Notes: generated from the sequence alone by a model not told the origin. A stretch of DNA of 64,000 bases from Psychrobacter sp. ANT_WB68 (GCF_008369115.1 NZ_VOAZ01000002.1:310001-374000); one strand, 5' to 3'. Numbered from the stretch's first letter, positions 21,167 to 30,994 are shown. Program-made: numbers and translations.

Positions 21167-21928
21167 ATGAATAAAACACGTTTTGCTGTATGGACAAGTA
21201 CGGTTATTGCCGCAAGTTTATTATTATCTGGCTGTCAGGTATTGACGGGTTATCAGCAGATAGACTCAGCAGTAAATGCCAAAGCGTGGGCAGGAAAAAT
21301 CACCCCTATCGCTGGTGAAGTAAATATTGCCTGTGTCGGTACTTATCATTGCGAAATTGCCCGCATAGACCAGACACCAATTATAGGCAGTGATACTCAC
21401 AAACCTATCAATCCTGCCATGCTGGTTGCGATGCAAGACGTGAATGCGAACGGCAGTAGCGGTAATAAGCATGCGCAAGCACCAATGGCTATGGATATGA
21501 CGCCGCTCACTCATAAGAAAGCGATTAAGATTGTACCTTTATCGGCATCTGCTATGCCTGGGCTAACCAATTACTATGCCCGAGTAAAGCCTGCCAAACG
21601 TGAAGTACAAGTCAATTTCTATCCAGAAAACAACTTGGGCTATGTCGAGCGGTTTGCGATGATTCACGATTTTGTGGAAGCAGGAACCTATCAGCTGCGT
21701 GCTTATCAAAAAAAGTCTAGCAATAACTCAGGCAGTTTACTTGATAGTGCTTCACCAGAGCCGTTATGTGTTGAGCTATATCAAGGCAATAGCGTCCAGC
21801 GCCGCTTTTGTAAAGAGGTCGGAACTGAGCATCAGGGAGAGTTTGTAGAAACTCGCGTTGTTAAAGCTGAACCTGCTCAGTCGCAATTGAAGCCAGCAGT
21901 AAAAAATAAAATGAAAACGAAAGCTTGA
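21167..21928 (+). CDS. Putative lipoprotein of unknown function between leuD and leuB
   Basis: 253 residues from the ATG at 21167; an in-frame start at 21110 would add 19 hydrophobic residues and is less likely because the signal peptide is complete without it. The signal peptide ends in a lipobox, LLLSGC (Cys 23), so the protein is probably membrane-anchored in the periplasm. I recognise no domain. The chain has one further Cys pair (IACVGTYHCEI), a Lys/Pro-rich middle, and 'LCVELYQGNSVQRRFCKEV'. It interrupts the leu genes but has its own terminator, so a metabolic link to leucine is not implied. Confidence 0.7.
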   Translation: MNKTRFAVWTSTVIAASLLLSGCQVLTGYQQIDSAVNAKAWAGKITPIAGEVNIACVGTYHCEIARIDQTPIIGSDTHKPINPAMLVAMQDVNANGSSGNKHAQAPMAMDMTPLTHKKAIKIVPLSASAMPGLTNYYARVKPAKREVQVNFYPENNLGYVERFAMIHDFVEAGTYQLRAYQKKSSNNSGSLLDSASPEPLCVELYQGNSVQRRFCKEVGTEHQGEFVETRVVKAEPAQSQLKPAVKNKMKTKA

Positions 21929-21989
21929 TAGCTATAGTTCTTAAATATAAATGTTAATAACTTAAAACTCATTTAAATAGATGGACCCT

Positions 21990-22028
21990 GACTTCTTGTG
22001 TAAGGTATTGCACAAGAAGTCGTTTTTT
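21990..22028 (+). terminator. Rho-independent terminator upstream of leuB
   Basis: GACTTCTTGTG (21990-22000) pairs perfectly with CACAAGAAGTC (22011-22021), followed by TTTTTT. leuB therefore probably has its own promoter; a perfect TTGACA (22027-22032) overlaps the T tract, without a clear -10. Confidence 0.88.
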
Positions 22029-22058
22029 GACAGGCTGTCATACATTTATTAGCAGTAC

Positions 22059-22103
22059 CATAAATAGCAGCCTCATAAATAGTAGTAGCATAAATAATAA
22101 TTC
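22059..22103. repeat. 15-bp tandem repeat, 3 imperfect copies, in the leuB leader
   Basis: cataaatagcagcct, cataaatagtagtag and cataaataataattc in tandem, 28 bases before the leuB start codon. An out-of-range upstream in-frame ATG makes this region look coding, but its translation is Ser/Asn repeats. Confidence 0.75.
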
Positions 22104-22131
22104 ACTTACCCATTTACCCACAAGGATTAGT

Positions 22132-23235
22132 ATGGCAACGATTTTAACATTAGCAGGCGATGGTATCGGCCCTGAAATCATGACTCAAGCTATTGATGTG
22201 CTTGAAGCTATCAATAATAAGTTTGCGTTAGGCTTTACCCTTGAGTCTGGATTAATCGGTGGTGTGGCAGTTGATGCAACGGGTGAACCACTGCCAGAAG
22301 AAACGCTACAACGTGCGCGCGTAGCGGATGCCGTGTTATTGGGTGCCGTTGGTGGTCCTAAGTGGGATGCTATCGAGCGTAGTAAACGTCCTGAGCGCGG
22401 TCTGCTTAAAATCCGTAGTGAGCTTGGTTTGTTTGCCAATCTGCGTGTGGCAAAACTTTACCCGCAGCTTGCCAATGCCTCAAGCATCAAGCCTGAGATT
22501 ATCTCAGGTCTAGACTTGCTGATTGTACGTGAGTTGACAGGTGGTATCTATTTTGGTGAGCCGCGCGGTATTCGCACGTTAGAGAATGGTGAGCAGCAAG
22601 GCTATAACACCATGGTTTATAGCACCAGTGAAATTCAGCGTATCGGTAAAGTCGCTTTTGAGTTGGCAAAGACCCGCGCACAAGCAGCGGGTACGCCAGC
22701 CAAAGTTTGCTCAATAGATAAAGCCAATGTCTTAGAAGTCACTGAACTGTGGAAGCAGACGATGATTGAGCTGCAGCAAGCGGATTATAGCGATGTGGCG
22801 TTATCGCATATGTATGCTGACAATGCTTGTATGCAGCTGATTAAAGACCCTAAGCAGTTTGATGTGATGGTCACCGGTAATATGTTCGGTGATATCTTAT
22901 CTGATGAAGCAGCGATGCTGACCGGTTCTATAGGTATGTTGCCATCAGCAAGCCTTGATGAAGCGGGTAAAGGCATGTATGAGCCCTGTCATGGCTCAGC
23001 CCCTGATATTGCAGGACAAGACAAAGCTAACCCATTAGCGACTATTTTGTCTGTGGCGATGATGCTGCGTTATACCTTTAAACAAGAAGCAGCAGCGCAA
23101 GCGATTGAGCAGGCCGTCAGTGATGTGCTTGATGATGGCTTGCGTACCATTGATATCCTAGATCGTAGCGAAACAGGACTCAAACAAGTAGGTTGTCAGG
23201 AAATGGGACAGGCGGTATTGGCTAAATTGGTTTAG
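22132..23235 (+). CDS. leuB: 3-isopropylmalate dehydrogenase
   Basis: 367 residues from the ATG at 22132, chosen because the family begins here ([16 protein letters not shown]) and AAGGATT precedes it; an upstream in-frame start adds 35 repeat-like residues. NAD-dependent oxidative decarboxylation of 3-isopropylmalate. Signatures: '[13 protein letters not shown]' (about residue 142) and '[27 protein letters not shown]' (about 247). It is separated from leuCD by a lipoprotein gene and a terminator. Confidence 0.97.
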   Translation: MATILTLAGDGIGPEIMTQAIDVLEAINNKFALGFTLESGLIGGVAVDATGEPLPEETLQRARVADAVLLGAVGGPKWDAIERSKRPERGLLKIRSELGLFANLRVAKLYPQLANASSIKPEIISGLDLLIVRELTGGIYFGEPRGIRTLENGEQQGYNTMVYSTSEIQRIGKVAFELAKTRAQAAGTPAKVCSIDKANVLEVTELWKQTMIELQQADYSDVALSHMYADNACMQLIKDPKQFDVMVTGNMFGDILSDEAAMLTGSIGMLPSASLDEAGKGMYEPCHGSAPDIAGQDKANPLATILSVAMMLRYTFKQEAAAQAIEQAVSDVLDDGLRTIDILDRSETGLKQVGCQEMGQAVLAKLV

Positions 23236-23316
23236 TTAATACAGTTTTAATGTGAAGCCAATTTCCAAATCTCAATGGTTATAAGTTTTAATAGTCAGAA
23301 GCTCTGGTAATTGCAC

Positions 23317-23350
23317 ACCCATCACTTGCTCAGCAAATGATGGGTTTTTT
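23317..23350 (+). terminator. Rho-independent terminator after leuB
   Basis: ACCCATCA pairs with TGATGGGT, followed by six Ts. The remaining 23351-23676 is AT-rich and carries no other feature I can support. Confidence 0.82.
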
Positions 23351-23676
23351 ATGGTTATCAAAAACATTTTCTCACCGTAACACACTCAACCAGATAGTCG
23401 CAAAAAAGAGCTTTTTTTAACATAGATACTGCAGAAGGAGGGGTTTATTAACACAAACCTGTTATATGGTCACAGATCAATATGTCACCATTGTTAGCTT
23501 AGTAAGTCATGAAAATAAGGGGTATTTATTAGTATTGGCTTTTCTGTAAAAGAACAACCAATAAAAAACTTATTAAGATATTAAAAACCCACTCAAAATA
23601 AAAAGTCTTAATAGTGAATTCCTATAAGCAAATTTCTAATAATGAATGATATTAATAACAATTTTAGGAGTTTTAT

Positions 23677-24846
23677 ATGTACCAATTAACGAAAATTAGT
23701 AGTGCACTGGCAGCGCTTGGTTTATCGACAGTTTTATTAATGGGTCAAAGTATGGCCGCAACTAATGATAATAGTGCAATTGCTACAAACAAAGCTGCTA
23801 CAAGTAAAATAACTACCGATAATGTTAATGATAAAACTGCGTCTAGCAATGCCAAAGACATCAGCCCAGTGACTAATGGGGTAAGTCAACAAGTTGCGGG
23901 CAATAGTAAAGCTGCCGTATCGTTAAATAAATTGTTACCAACCATTAAATATACGACAGAAAACCTACCAGCAGTGGCGCAAAAGATAAATACGGCCACT
24001 TGGAGAGAAGGTATCAATATCGATCGTAATATCGGCACCAAATTACAAGCGTTATTGAACTGGCAACAACATGGGGTCGGTGCTGTAGACGGCTACTGGG
24101 GTAAAAACACGCTCAAAGCCATGCAAGCCTTTCAAAAAGCACATGGGTTGACGGTGACTGATGGTTTGAATACTGAGACTTGGCAGGCATTAACCAAAAA
24201 TGAAAAACTGATGATGCAGCCGGTATTGGTGAGTTATCAGCTTAGCGAAGCGGATGTCAATATCAAAACGACGACCATTCCCGCAGGTGCAGAAGACAAG
24301 GCTAAGCTCGATGGTATGTATTATGAAAGTGTGATGGAAGGCTTGGCAGAAAAATTCCATATCAGTGAAAAGTATCTTAAAGCGCTCAATCCCACCGCTA
24401 AATTTACCGCTGGTGAAACCATCACCGTTTATAACCCAGGCAATCCTAATACAAAGCCCGTTAGCCGAGTCGTCGCTGATAAGGCCACCGAAACACTATA
24501 CGCTTATGATGATAAAGATAATCTAATTGCCAGCTATCCGACTACAGTAGGCAGCACAGCAACACCATCACCAACAGGAACACATACGGTAGAAGTAAAG
24601 GTACATGAGCCCAATTATACTTATACGGCCGAGGATGGTAGTAAGGCTATCATTCCGCCCGGTCCTAACAATCCAGTCGGGCTGGTATGGATAGGGTTGA
24701 GTAAACCTTCTTATGGTATTCATGGTTCGCCAGATCCTGAGCGTATCAGTCGTCAAGCTTCAGCAGGCTGCATACGCCTGACCAACTGGGATGCACTTGC
24801 TTTACTAGGTGTGATTCAAGATGGTGCAACTGTTGAGTTTAAGTAA
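23677..24846 (+). CDS. L,D-transpeptidase (YkuD) with peptidoglycan-binding domain
   Basis: 389 residues. A signal peptide (about 1-29) is followed by a Thr/Asn/Lys-rich stretch, a PG_binding_1 domain (about 112-170: 'LQALLNWQQHGVGAVDGYWG', 'LKAMQAFQKAHGLTV'), a LysM-like segment (about 228-265) and a C-terminal YkuD domain (about 268-388). The catalytic motif HGSPDPERISRQASAGCIRL places His at 349 and the nucleophilic Cys at 365. Such periplasmic enzymes form 3-3 cross-links in peptidoglycan or attach proteins to it. TTAGGAG lies before the ATG. The monocistronic unit ends at a terminator. Confidence 0.93.
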   Translation: MYQLTKISSALAALGLSTVLLMGQSMAATNDNSAIATNKAATSKITTDNVNDKTASSNAKDISPVTNGVSQQVAGNSKAAVSLNKLLPTIKYTTENLPAVAQKINTATWREGINIDRNIGTKLQALLNWQQHGVGAVDGYWGKNTLKAMQAFQKAHGLTVTDGLNTETWQALTKNEKLMMQPVLVSYQLSEADVNIKTTTIPAGAEDKAKLDGMYYESVMEGLAEKFHISEKYLKALNPTAKFTAGETITVYNPGNPNTKPVSRVVADKATETLYAYDDKDNLIASYPTTVGSTATPSPTGTHTVEVKVHEPNYTYTAEDGSKAIIPPGPNNPVGLVWIGLSKPSYGIHGSPDPERISRQASAGCIRLTNWDALALLGVIQDGATVEFK

Positions 24847-24904
24847 TGCCTCATTATTTAAAAGTCGTTATTTAAAAATGATTCACGCATAAAACTTAAA
24901 CGTA

Positions 24905-24933
24905 AAAATACCGCTAAAAGTAGCGGTATTTTT
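24905..24933 (+). terminator. Rho-independent terminator after the L,D-transpeptidase gene
   Basis: AAAATACCGCTA-AAAG-TAGCGGTATTTTT. Confidence 0.88.
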
Positions 24934-25075
24934 ATGGTAAAAGCAAAAACTGATATTAAAATACTAAAATATAATAGGCAATAATGAGTAGGTTAGCAAT
25001 ATCATTATTATTATCAGTTAAACCACTCAAGCATTAATATAAATGCTTTTTATAACCATCTTAGCTAATAAAGAT

Positions 25076-25297
25076 TTAAGTTTTACCACGGTAAGTAATG
25101 CGACCTTTTGTTAAGTCGTAAGGCGTCATTTCGACCTTAACTTTATCACCAGTTAGGATACGAATGTAATGCTTACGCATCTTACCAGAGATGTGCGCAA
25201 TGATTTCGTGTCCGTTTTCTAAACGAACTTTAAACAATGTATTTGGAAGGGTGTCAATGACTTCGCCTTCAAATTCAATAATATCGTCTTTTGCCAT
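25076..25297 (-). CDS. infA: Translation initiation factor IF-1
   Basis: 73 residues, one S1/OB-fold domain, almost canonical throughout ([20 protein letters not shown] ... GRITYRGKT). It binds the A site of the 30S subunit during initiation. Normal length for the family. Confidence 0.97.
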   Translation of the reverse strand: MAKDDIIEFEGEVIDTLPNTLFKVRLENGHEIIAHISGKMRKHYIRILTGDKVKVEMTPYDLTKGRITYRGKT

Positions 25298-25418
25298 AAT
25301 TTATATCAATCAATTAAAAATAATCCCATATTATACGTAAGTTAACGGATTAAAGCAATACGGAACCTGATTTTTGCTTGACAGCCTGTAAGTGATATGT
25401 ATGCCAGCCCATATTAGT

Positions 25419-26258
25419 CTAATCGGGCAGGTTGAGCCAAATAGGAGTTAAAGGCGCATCTGGCAATAATTGTTGAAAGCGTTCGGGGTAATAGGCATTG
25501 ATAAAGTACAAGCCATCACCAGAAGCGGTCGGCGGCGCTATGGTACGATCTTTTTTAGCTAAAATATTCAAAAAGTCGGTTGGCTGCAACTCGTGTCGAC
25601 CAATGGCATATAAGGTGCCCATGAGATTACGCACCATGTGGTGTAAAAACCCGTCTGCTTGAATATCAAAAACAATAAATTGACCATGAGCAAAGAGTCT
25701 TGCATGACTGACAGTACGTACGGGCTGATTAGATTGACAGGCAGCAGCACGGTAACTACTAAAATCATGAGTACCTACTATATCGGCAGCCGCCAGTTGC
25801 ATTGCTGCTAAATCAAGCGGCTCATAAATGTGAGTCACTTGGTGATTTAAGATAGCAGGACGCTGTGCTTGATTGAGCGTGATATAGCGATAACGACGGG
25901 CGATGGCACCAAAACGGGCATGAAAATCGTCAGGCATCGGCTGTATCCAGCGTAGAGCAATGTCATCAGGCAATAAGCTGTTGACGCCGCGAAGCCAATT
26001 GTTAGTGGGACGATAGGCGTGCGTCGTAAAATGGGCAATCATATTACTGGCATGCACGCTTGCATCGGTACGACCAGCCGCGACGACCTCTACTGTCTCA
26101 TTAGCGACTTTACCAATAGCCGTTTCTAGGGCTTCTTGTACACCCAGCACTTCTCGTTGTCGTTGCCAGCCATGGTAATGAGTACCTAAAAACTCAATCG
26201 CAATGGCTAACGTGTATGTTGGGGGAGTTTGAGCTTCGATATTGTTAATCTCGGACAT
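25419..26258 (-). CDS. truA: tRNA pseudouridine(38-40) synthase TruA
   Basis: 279 residues from the ATG at 26258 (MSEINNIEAQ); the longer in-frame extension is not family-like and overlaps the asparaginase gene. Signatures: 'EFLGTHYHGWQRQREVLGVQEALE' and the catalytic Asp in AAGRTDASVHA, then 'FDIQADGFLHHMVRNLMGTL'. It modifies U38-40 in the anticodon stem. The asparaginase gene ends 43 bases upstream, so they may share a transcript. Confidence 0.95.
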   Translation of the reverse strand: MSEINNIEAQTPPTYTLAIAIEFLGTHYHGWQRQREVLGVQEALETAIGKVANETVEVVAAGRTDASVHASNMIAHFTTHAYRPTNNWLRGVNSLLPDDIALRWIQPMPDDFHARFGAIARRYRYITLNQAQRPAILNHQVTHIYEPLDLAAMQLAAADIVGTHDFSSYRAAACQSNQPVRTVSHARLFAHGQFIVFDIQADGFLHHMVRNLMGTLYAIGRHELQPTDFLNILAKKDRTIAPPTASGDGLYFINAYYPERFQQLLPDAPLTPIWLNLPD

Positions 26259-26301
26259 GATGGATTTGGCGCTTATAAAGTAAAGAGTGTTTGATAAATA
26301 G

Positions 26302-27387
26302 CTAGCGTTGCTTAATAGTAGTGCCAGCTTGATTGACATTATTAAGCCAACGCTGACGGCGTCTCGTCGGACTGTCATAACGCAGTAATAGCCATAAGAG
26401 TCGCGCATAGATAGCGGGAATCGTTAAACGTCCACCACTAATCACATGATAATCGTATTGCCAACTACCAGCAGCATAACTGTCACTAACACCGCCAAAT
26501 GGAGACTGACTCGCGCATACCACCATATGGCCGTTTTTGTAAGCGAGTTCTAGCGCTTCTGCTAGTGCTGGTGAATAAGGGACGTTACCTGCGCCAAACC
26601 CTAATAAGATAATGCCACAAGGCGGCTGTGATAATAATGCCTGTAGCTGATTGCTCATCACCTCGGTGTCGTTCGGCAAGCAGTATAAAGCATGAATGCG
26701 TGCTTGCTCAGCCCGAGATTGAATATTACCAACCAATTCCTGCTGATCATCTAGCCAATGCTGGCGGCGCGTATCTGGTAAGTTTTTGATATAACTGTTG
26801 GCAGGATATGCCGCTCGAGAGTGACCCGTAAATGCCATCAGGTCATGGCTATGAATCTTTTGTACCGTTTGCGCAGGCCAAGACTCGCCGCCAAAGCTAA
26901 TCTTTACGCCTGCTTCACCAGCCGCTGCCAGTTTTAATGAATTAGTGAGGTTGTCCCAGGCGTCGCTATCCGCATCAACGGTGTAGGACTGAAATACTTC
27001 ACTGTCTAATAATGGGCGCATACTACCAGTGACGACCACACAAATATCACTACCAGCAAAAGCTTCTGCTAAGAACGCACCCAAATAACTCAAGGTATCA
27101 GTACCAGTAATGAGTACAAACCGCCTGTCACCTTCTGCATAAGCTGCCAGTAAAAGCTGATAAAAATGTGCGAAATCGTTAGGGGTAAGTTGACTGCTGT
27201 CTTTAATTAAGGCGTTATCTAGCCATGAAACCTGAGGCAGGTTCTTAACGTCATCTTGCTCAGCCAGTAGTTGTTGTAGGGTCGGTAAAAATATTTCTGC
27301 CGATAGTGGTGTTAAGGGGCGCCCGTAGCTACCAAAAGTACCACCAGCATAAATGAGTTTAATAGGTTCGGAGAGTGTCTTTGTCAT
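26302..27387 (-). CDS. L-asparaginase family amidohydrolase
   Basis: 361 residues from the ATG at 27387 (an ATG at 27402 adds five residues; neither has a clear ribosome-binding site). The first catalytic Thr is in LIYAGGTFGSYG (Thr 17) and the second Thr-Asp in VLITGTDTLSYLGAFL. There is no signal peptide from this start, so a cytoplasmic type I-like enzyme converting asparagine to aspartate and ammonia is likely. GGTFGS differs slightly from the common GGTIA/GGTIG. Other asparaginase-fold amidases are possible. It lies between fimV and truA. Confidence 0.85.
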   Translation of the reverse strand: MTKTLSEPIKLIYAGGTFGSYGRPLTPLSAEIFLPTLQQLLAEQDDVKNLPQVSWLDNALIKDSSQLTPNDFAHFYQLLLAAYAEGDRRFVLITGTDTLSYLGAFLAEAFAGSDICVVVTGSMRPLLDSEVFQSYTVDADSDAWDNLTNSLKLAAAGEAGVKISFGGESWPAQTVQKIHSHDLMAFTGHSRAAYPANSYIKNLPDTRRQHWLDDQQELVGNIQSRAEQARIHALYCLPNDTEVMSNQLQALLSQPPCGIILLGFGAGNVPYSPALAEALELAYKNGHMVVCASQSPFGGVSDSYAAGSWQYDYHVISGGRLTIPAIYARLLWLLLRYDSPTRRRQRWLNNVNQAGTTIKQR

Positions 27388-27489
27388 AGCAGAGGAAGGC
27401 ATAGTAGTAGCACAGTAAAGTAATTTGAAAGAAGGAGGTGGGTCTAATAATAGTAATTGATAATGATAGATAGTATAAAGGCTAAATGC

Positions 27490-27535
27490 AAAAAAAATCA
27501 GCAAGTATTCTGATGATAATAGAATACTTGCTGAT
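27490..27535 (-). terminator. Strong terminator after the FimV C-terminal gene
   Basis: A perfect 15-bp stem (27497-27511 with 27521-27535) around a 9-base loop, followed on the minus strand by seven Ts. It separates the FimV pair from the asparaginase gene. Confidence 0.9.
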
Positions 27536-27553
27536 AAGAGACGGCGCTACTTT

Positions 27554-29161
27554 TTAGGCAGTGCGATCTAGTAGGACTTGCGCTTGATTTTGTTGCTCGC
27601 TAGTACCTTGGCTGATCACTTCATTAAGCAAACGTTTAGCGCTATCATATTCACCTAACTGTACATACTGACCCGCTAAGTCTAAAGTCACTTGATTGCT
27701 GTCTAAGGTTTTGACAAAGTCAAAGTCTGCGGCAAAGCGCGATGAAAAGTCTTCTGCAGTTTCAATCTCAGTCTCAGCAGCAATGTCGCTTTCAACTCCG
27801 CTTTCAAGATCAACTGGCGTAATCGCTATTGGCGCGCTTGATAAAGCATCAAAGTCAAAATCGTCATCAATTAAGGTATTGTCATCGAATGTGACAGTCG
27901 TTGGCGCAATATTAGAATCTACTGTTTCATGATGGGTTTCGTTCGCTTCATTTTCTGCAGTATTAGGCTCTTCGAAACTAAAGGCTTCAACATCGTCTTC
28001 GAATGCGTTGTCCTCAAAAGTAAAGTCATCAAAATTGTCTTCAATAAGGACAGGGGCTTCACTTGATGGCTTTGTCTCTGCTTCAGCCAATGTATCGGCA
28101 GCATTACTGTCATCAATAGTGTCGAGAGATAAAACCATGTCTTGTGGCTCTAATGAAGTCGCTTCTGTAGCGACTTCATTATTGACAGTAACGTTCTCAT
28201 CGATAGCTTCATTTTCTAAATCTGCTAAATCTAAGACGAAGTCTTCATTATTAGCTAATGTAATGTCGTTAGAGGCATCATTAGATAAAGTTGTGGTAGA
28301 CGCTTCCGTAGAGGTATCGAGCGGCTCTGCTAAGTCGAAATCAAAATCTAAATCTAAATCTAAGTCTAAGTCTAAGTCACTGTTGCTGCTACTATTATCA
28401 TTTCCACTTGTAACAGTTAAAGCAGATAAATTTTCATCATCAGCAATATCTAGCTCAGTGACAGGTGTTATGCTAGTAGAGGTTGGCTCGTTATTGAATG
28501 CTTCTAAGTCACTTAGACTAAGGTCAAAATCTTGCTCAATATTATCGAAATCATTAGAAGTCGCCAATATATTATCGGAGCTATCTGTTAAGTCGCTTTT
28601 ATACGCAGTAGGCTGACCAACATTGTCATCAACGTCTGAGCGGTGAGTTGCAACTTTTTTTGTTGAGATATCAAAATCGATACTTTCAAAACCAGTGTCT
28701 TGGCCATTATCAGCTGGCTGGGCGTATTTGGCTGCTTGATTTTGTTCTTCAGTCAGCAAGGCCTTTAATTCATCAGCCTGAGCAATACTTTTGGTATCAG
28801 CATGAGCTTTAATAGAGTCATAGACTTTATTAAAGTTATCGGATTGATCTATCGTGGCATATACCGCAAGTAACTTAAGAGATAGTTGGCTATCATTAGG
28901 TATTTCAGTGAGACCGCGGTTGAGTGTTTCAATCGCTTTGTCATAGCGCTGTTGATCCATGAAACGTTGCGCAATCTCAATATGATTAAATTTTTTGTCA
29001 GTATTGGTATTGGCTTGAGTAGATGCTTCTCCAAGCGCACTTTTTCCTGCTTTTATAAGTGGCTGTTCTGATGGCTTTTGCGCTTTGTTTTTACGTATTA
29101 CCAACACCGCTATTAGTACAATAAATACCAATCCGGCGATAATATATAGCATGTTGTCCAT
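27554..29161 (-). CDS. FimV C-terminal half: membrane anchor, TPR and FimV C-terminal domain
   Basis: 535 residues from the ATG at 29161, chosen for the strong AGGAGT upstream. A transmembrane helix (about 4-22, 'MLYIIAGLVFIVLIAVLVIR') is followed by TPR-like helices (about 55-150: 'IAQRFMDQQRYDKAIETLNRGLTEIPND'), a very acidic low-complexity region (about 150-480, including DLDLDLDLDFDFDL) and a C-terminal 'VTLDLAGQYVQLGEYDSAKRLLNEVISQG' that matches the end of FimV. In Pseudomonas FimV is one polypeptide that helps build type IV pili, T2SS and polar complexes. Here this half is a separate gene, 57 bases after the LysM half, with its own ribosome-binding site. Confidence 0.82.
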   Translation of the reverse strand: MDNMLYIIAGLVFIVLIAVLVIRKNKAQKPSEQPLIKAGKSALGEASTQANTNTDKKFNHIEIAQRFMDQQRYDKAIETLNRGLTEIPNDSQLSLKLLAVYATIDQSDNFNKVYDSIKAHADTKSIAQADELKALLTEEQNQAAKYAQPADNGQDTGFESIDFDISTKKVATHRSDVDDNVGQPTAYKSDLTDSSDNILATSNDFDNIEQDFDLSLSDLEAFNNEPTSTSITPVTELDIADDENLSALTVTSGNDNSSSNSDLDLDLDLDLDFDFDLAEPLDTSTEASTTTLSNDASNDITLANNEDFVLDLADLENEAIDENVTVNNEVATEATSLEPQDMVLSLDTIDDSNAADTLAEAETKPSSEAPVLIEDNFDDFTFEDNAFEDDVEAFSFEEPNTAENEANETHHETVDSNIAPTTVTFDDNTLIDDDFDFDALSSAPIAITPVDLESGVESDIAAETEIETAEDFSSRFAADFDFVKTLDSNQVTLDLAGQYVQLGEYDSAKRLLNEVISQGTSEQQNQAQVLLDRTA

Positions 29162-29218
29162 AGTTACTCCTGCGCCCATGATCAGTATTGCAGCATAGTA
29201 TGTTGATCAGTTAGGCAA

Positions 29219-30883
29219 TTATTGATTGCGTAGTTTTTTGAGACGAGCTTGTAGCTCCGCCAGTTTTTGGTTTTGTAATTGCAGTTTTTTGGTATAACTA
29301 CCAAGCGTGCTGTTGGTCTTTGATAAACGCTGAGCTTGGGCGGCTGTACTTTGTCTAGATGACTTCAGAATATCTAACACCTCTGTACTAAGTCCGCTGC
29401 CCGTTGCCATACCTGACTTAGTCTTAGTACCGTCTGCGCTACCATCATGACCAGGAGCAAGAACAGAAAACTGAGCGGTTGGCAGTGTCTGCGTTTTCTT
29501 TATAACGGGCTTCTCGGTGCGCTTTGCTGCTTGAGCACTCTCAGTTTTTGTTTTGGGTGCCGCTTTCGGTGTATTGGTTTTTTTGACAAGGGGTGTATTT
29601 GCTTTTCTATAATGGTTTCTTTGCTCACTGATAGCTGCCTGTAGCTTTTTTTGTGACGGCACGACATCGTATTTGGGTAAGCTTAACTGAGCGTCGGCTT
29701 TGAGCTGATCCGCATTTTTATTGATAAACGCATTGGGGTTTTGTGTTTGAATCTCGTTCATAACGATTTGCACATCAAGGTTGTTTTTCTCTGCGATTTG
29801 CTGGGCAATGATCCATAAATTATCGTTACGCTGTACCGTATAATTGAAGTCAGGGCTACTGTCGTTATTGCCAGACGCGCTAAATACTTTATCATTAGAA
29901 CTTATCGTAGATAGATTGTTAGATGATAAGGTTTGCTGGGAGGCAATTTGATTTGGTTGGGTATTGCTGTAGGGAGCGGCGCCATCTGAGTTGTTCTTAG
30001 CAGTCGACAAAGGATTGGCTGGTGTAGGTGCTTTAGGCGTGACAGCCATCATATTCGTATTGTTTACATTGCCTGTATTGTTTGCAACATTAGGCTGTAT
30101 CTGACGAGTAATATTAATATTTAATATATCAAATTGAGTCGTTGTAAGCCCAGTAGCAGATGCACGGCCATCCAGATTACCTGTTGAACGATTATTAGCG
30201 TCGTTGACACCTGCTATCATATGATTATTCAGATTAGCATCGTTATTCAAGCGATCATCGTCTAAGCGACTATTATCCAAGCGATTAGGAGAATAGACCG
30301 TCGTATTGCTTTGTGTGGCAGGGGTGATAACGGCTGTGGGTGCCAATAGTAATGGTGGAGGCGTGCCTTTTTTAACAATTAATGGTTGCGCATTAGTCGT
30401 AGAGACCATAGGTAAATTAGGTTTTTTTGCTTCTGCGACAATATTTTCAGTAGGCGTAATCGGTAAGCTGTCATTCAGAGGCATCAGTAATGTCTTAGGA
30501 ATGACATTACGCTGAGTACCATCATTAATAGCTAAAACCACATCTGCAAAAGGCTTAGAGACAGGTTTTGTAGTCGTAATAAGTACGTGCCCACTGGTGG
30601 CTGAAGTCGGTTGAAAGCGAACAGTCATTGAATCTGTCGGAGTCAATCCCATTTGCTGATAAATAGTAGAGTTCGCCAAACTTGCTGAAAAATCAGCGGT
30701 CTTAATATCAGTAACCATAATACTGGCGGCTAAAGGTTCGTGCTGAGCCGAAGTAATAACCGTCTTGCCAATGGTGGCTGCTTGGGCATTAGACATAAGA
30801 GCTGCATAGCCGACTGAATAAAGCAGCGCCATTGATACTGAGCGATGTACCGTAGTCAGGCGATGAGATAAGTGACAAGACAT
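29219..30883 (-). CDS. fimV: FimV N-terminal half: periplasmic LysM protein
   Basis: 554 residues. Signal peptide (1-35, ending AQA), a FimV N-terminal domain (about 36-137: 'TIGKTVITSAQHEPLAASIMVTDIK'), a long Asn/Thr-rich spacer, a LysM domain (about 346-403: 'YTVQRNDNLWIIAQQIAEKN') that should bind peptidoglycan, a Lys/Ala/Pro-rich segment and a terminal coiled coil ('YTKKLQLQNQKLAELQARLKKLRNQ'). It stops just before where the FimV transmembrane helix would begin; that helix opens the next gene. It is the periplasmic half of a split FimV, probably acting with its neighbour. Confidence 0.85.
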   Translation of the reverse strand: MSCHLSHRLTTVHRSVSMALLYSVGYAALMSNAQAATIGKTVITSAQHEPLAASIMVTDIKTADFSASLANSTIYQQMGLTPTDSMTVRFQPTSATSGHVLITTTKPVSKPFADVVLAINDGTQRNVIPKTLLMPLNDSLPITPTENIVAEAKKPNLPMVSTTNAQPLIVKKGTPPPLLLAPTAVITPATQSNTTVYSPNRLDNSRLDDDRLNNDANLNNHMIAGVNDANNRSTGNLDGRASATGLTTTQFDILNINITRQIQPNVANNTGNVNNTNMMAVTPKAPTPANPLSTAKNNSDGAAPYSNTQPNQIASQQTLSSNNLSTISSNDKVFSASGNNDSSPDFNYTVQRNDNLWIIAQQIAEKNNLDVQIVMNEIQTQNPNAFINKNADQLKADAQLSLPKYDVVPSQKKLQAAISEQRNHYRKANTPLVKKTNTPKAAPKTKTESAQAAKRTEKPVIKKTQTLPTAQFSVLAPGHDGSADGTKTKSGMATGSGLSTEVLDILKSSRQSTAAQAQRLSKTNSTLGSYTKKLQLQNQKLAELQARLKKLRNQ

Positions 30884-30994
30884 GTGCAGCCCTTTAGAAT
30901 GAGAGTTATCTGTGGTGTTATAACAAAATACTGTTTAGTTTACCAGTTTATTTCACCGATGTTGTGAACAATACATTAATTGTTTGCTTAATGT

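Noticed and set aside
22027..22131. N-terminal extension of leuB
   Set aside because: The translation consists of Ser/Asn repeats from a 15-base tandem repeat, and the family start with its ribosome-binding site is at 22132.
28330..28375. TCTAAATCTAAG-type tandem repeat as a regulatory element
   Set aside because: It is the coding sequence for the Asp-Leu repeat of the FimV C-terminal gene.
28008..28616. Plus-strand open frame of 202 codons, Ser/Lys-rich
   Set aside because: Antisense shadow of the acidic Asp/Glu-rich part of the FimV C-terminal gene.
27554..30883. FimV split as a sequencing frameshift or pseudogene
   Set aside because: The upstream gene has a natural coiled-coil end, the downstream gene a good ribosome-binding site and membrane helix, and 57 bases with no coding trace separate them.
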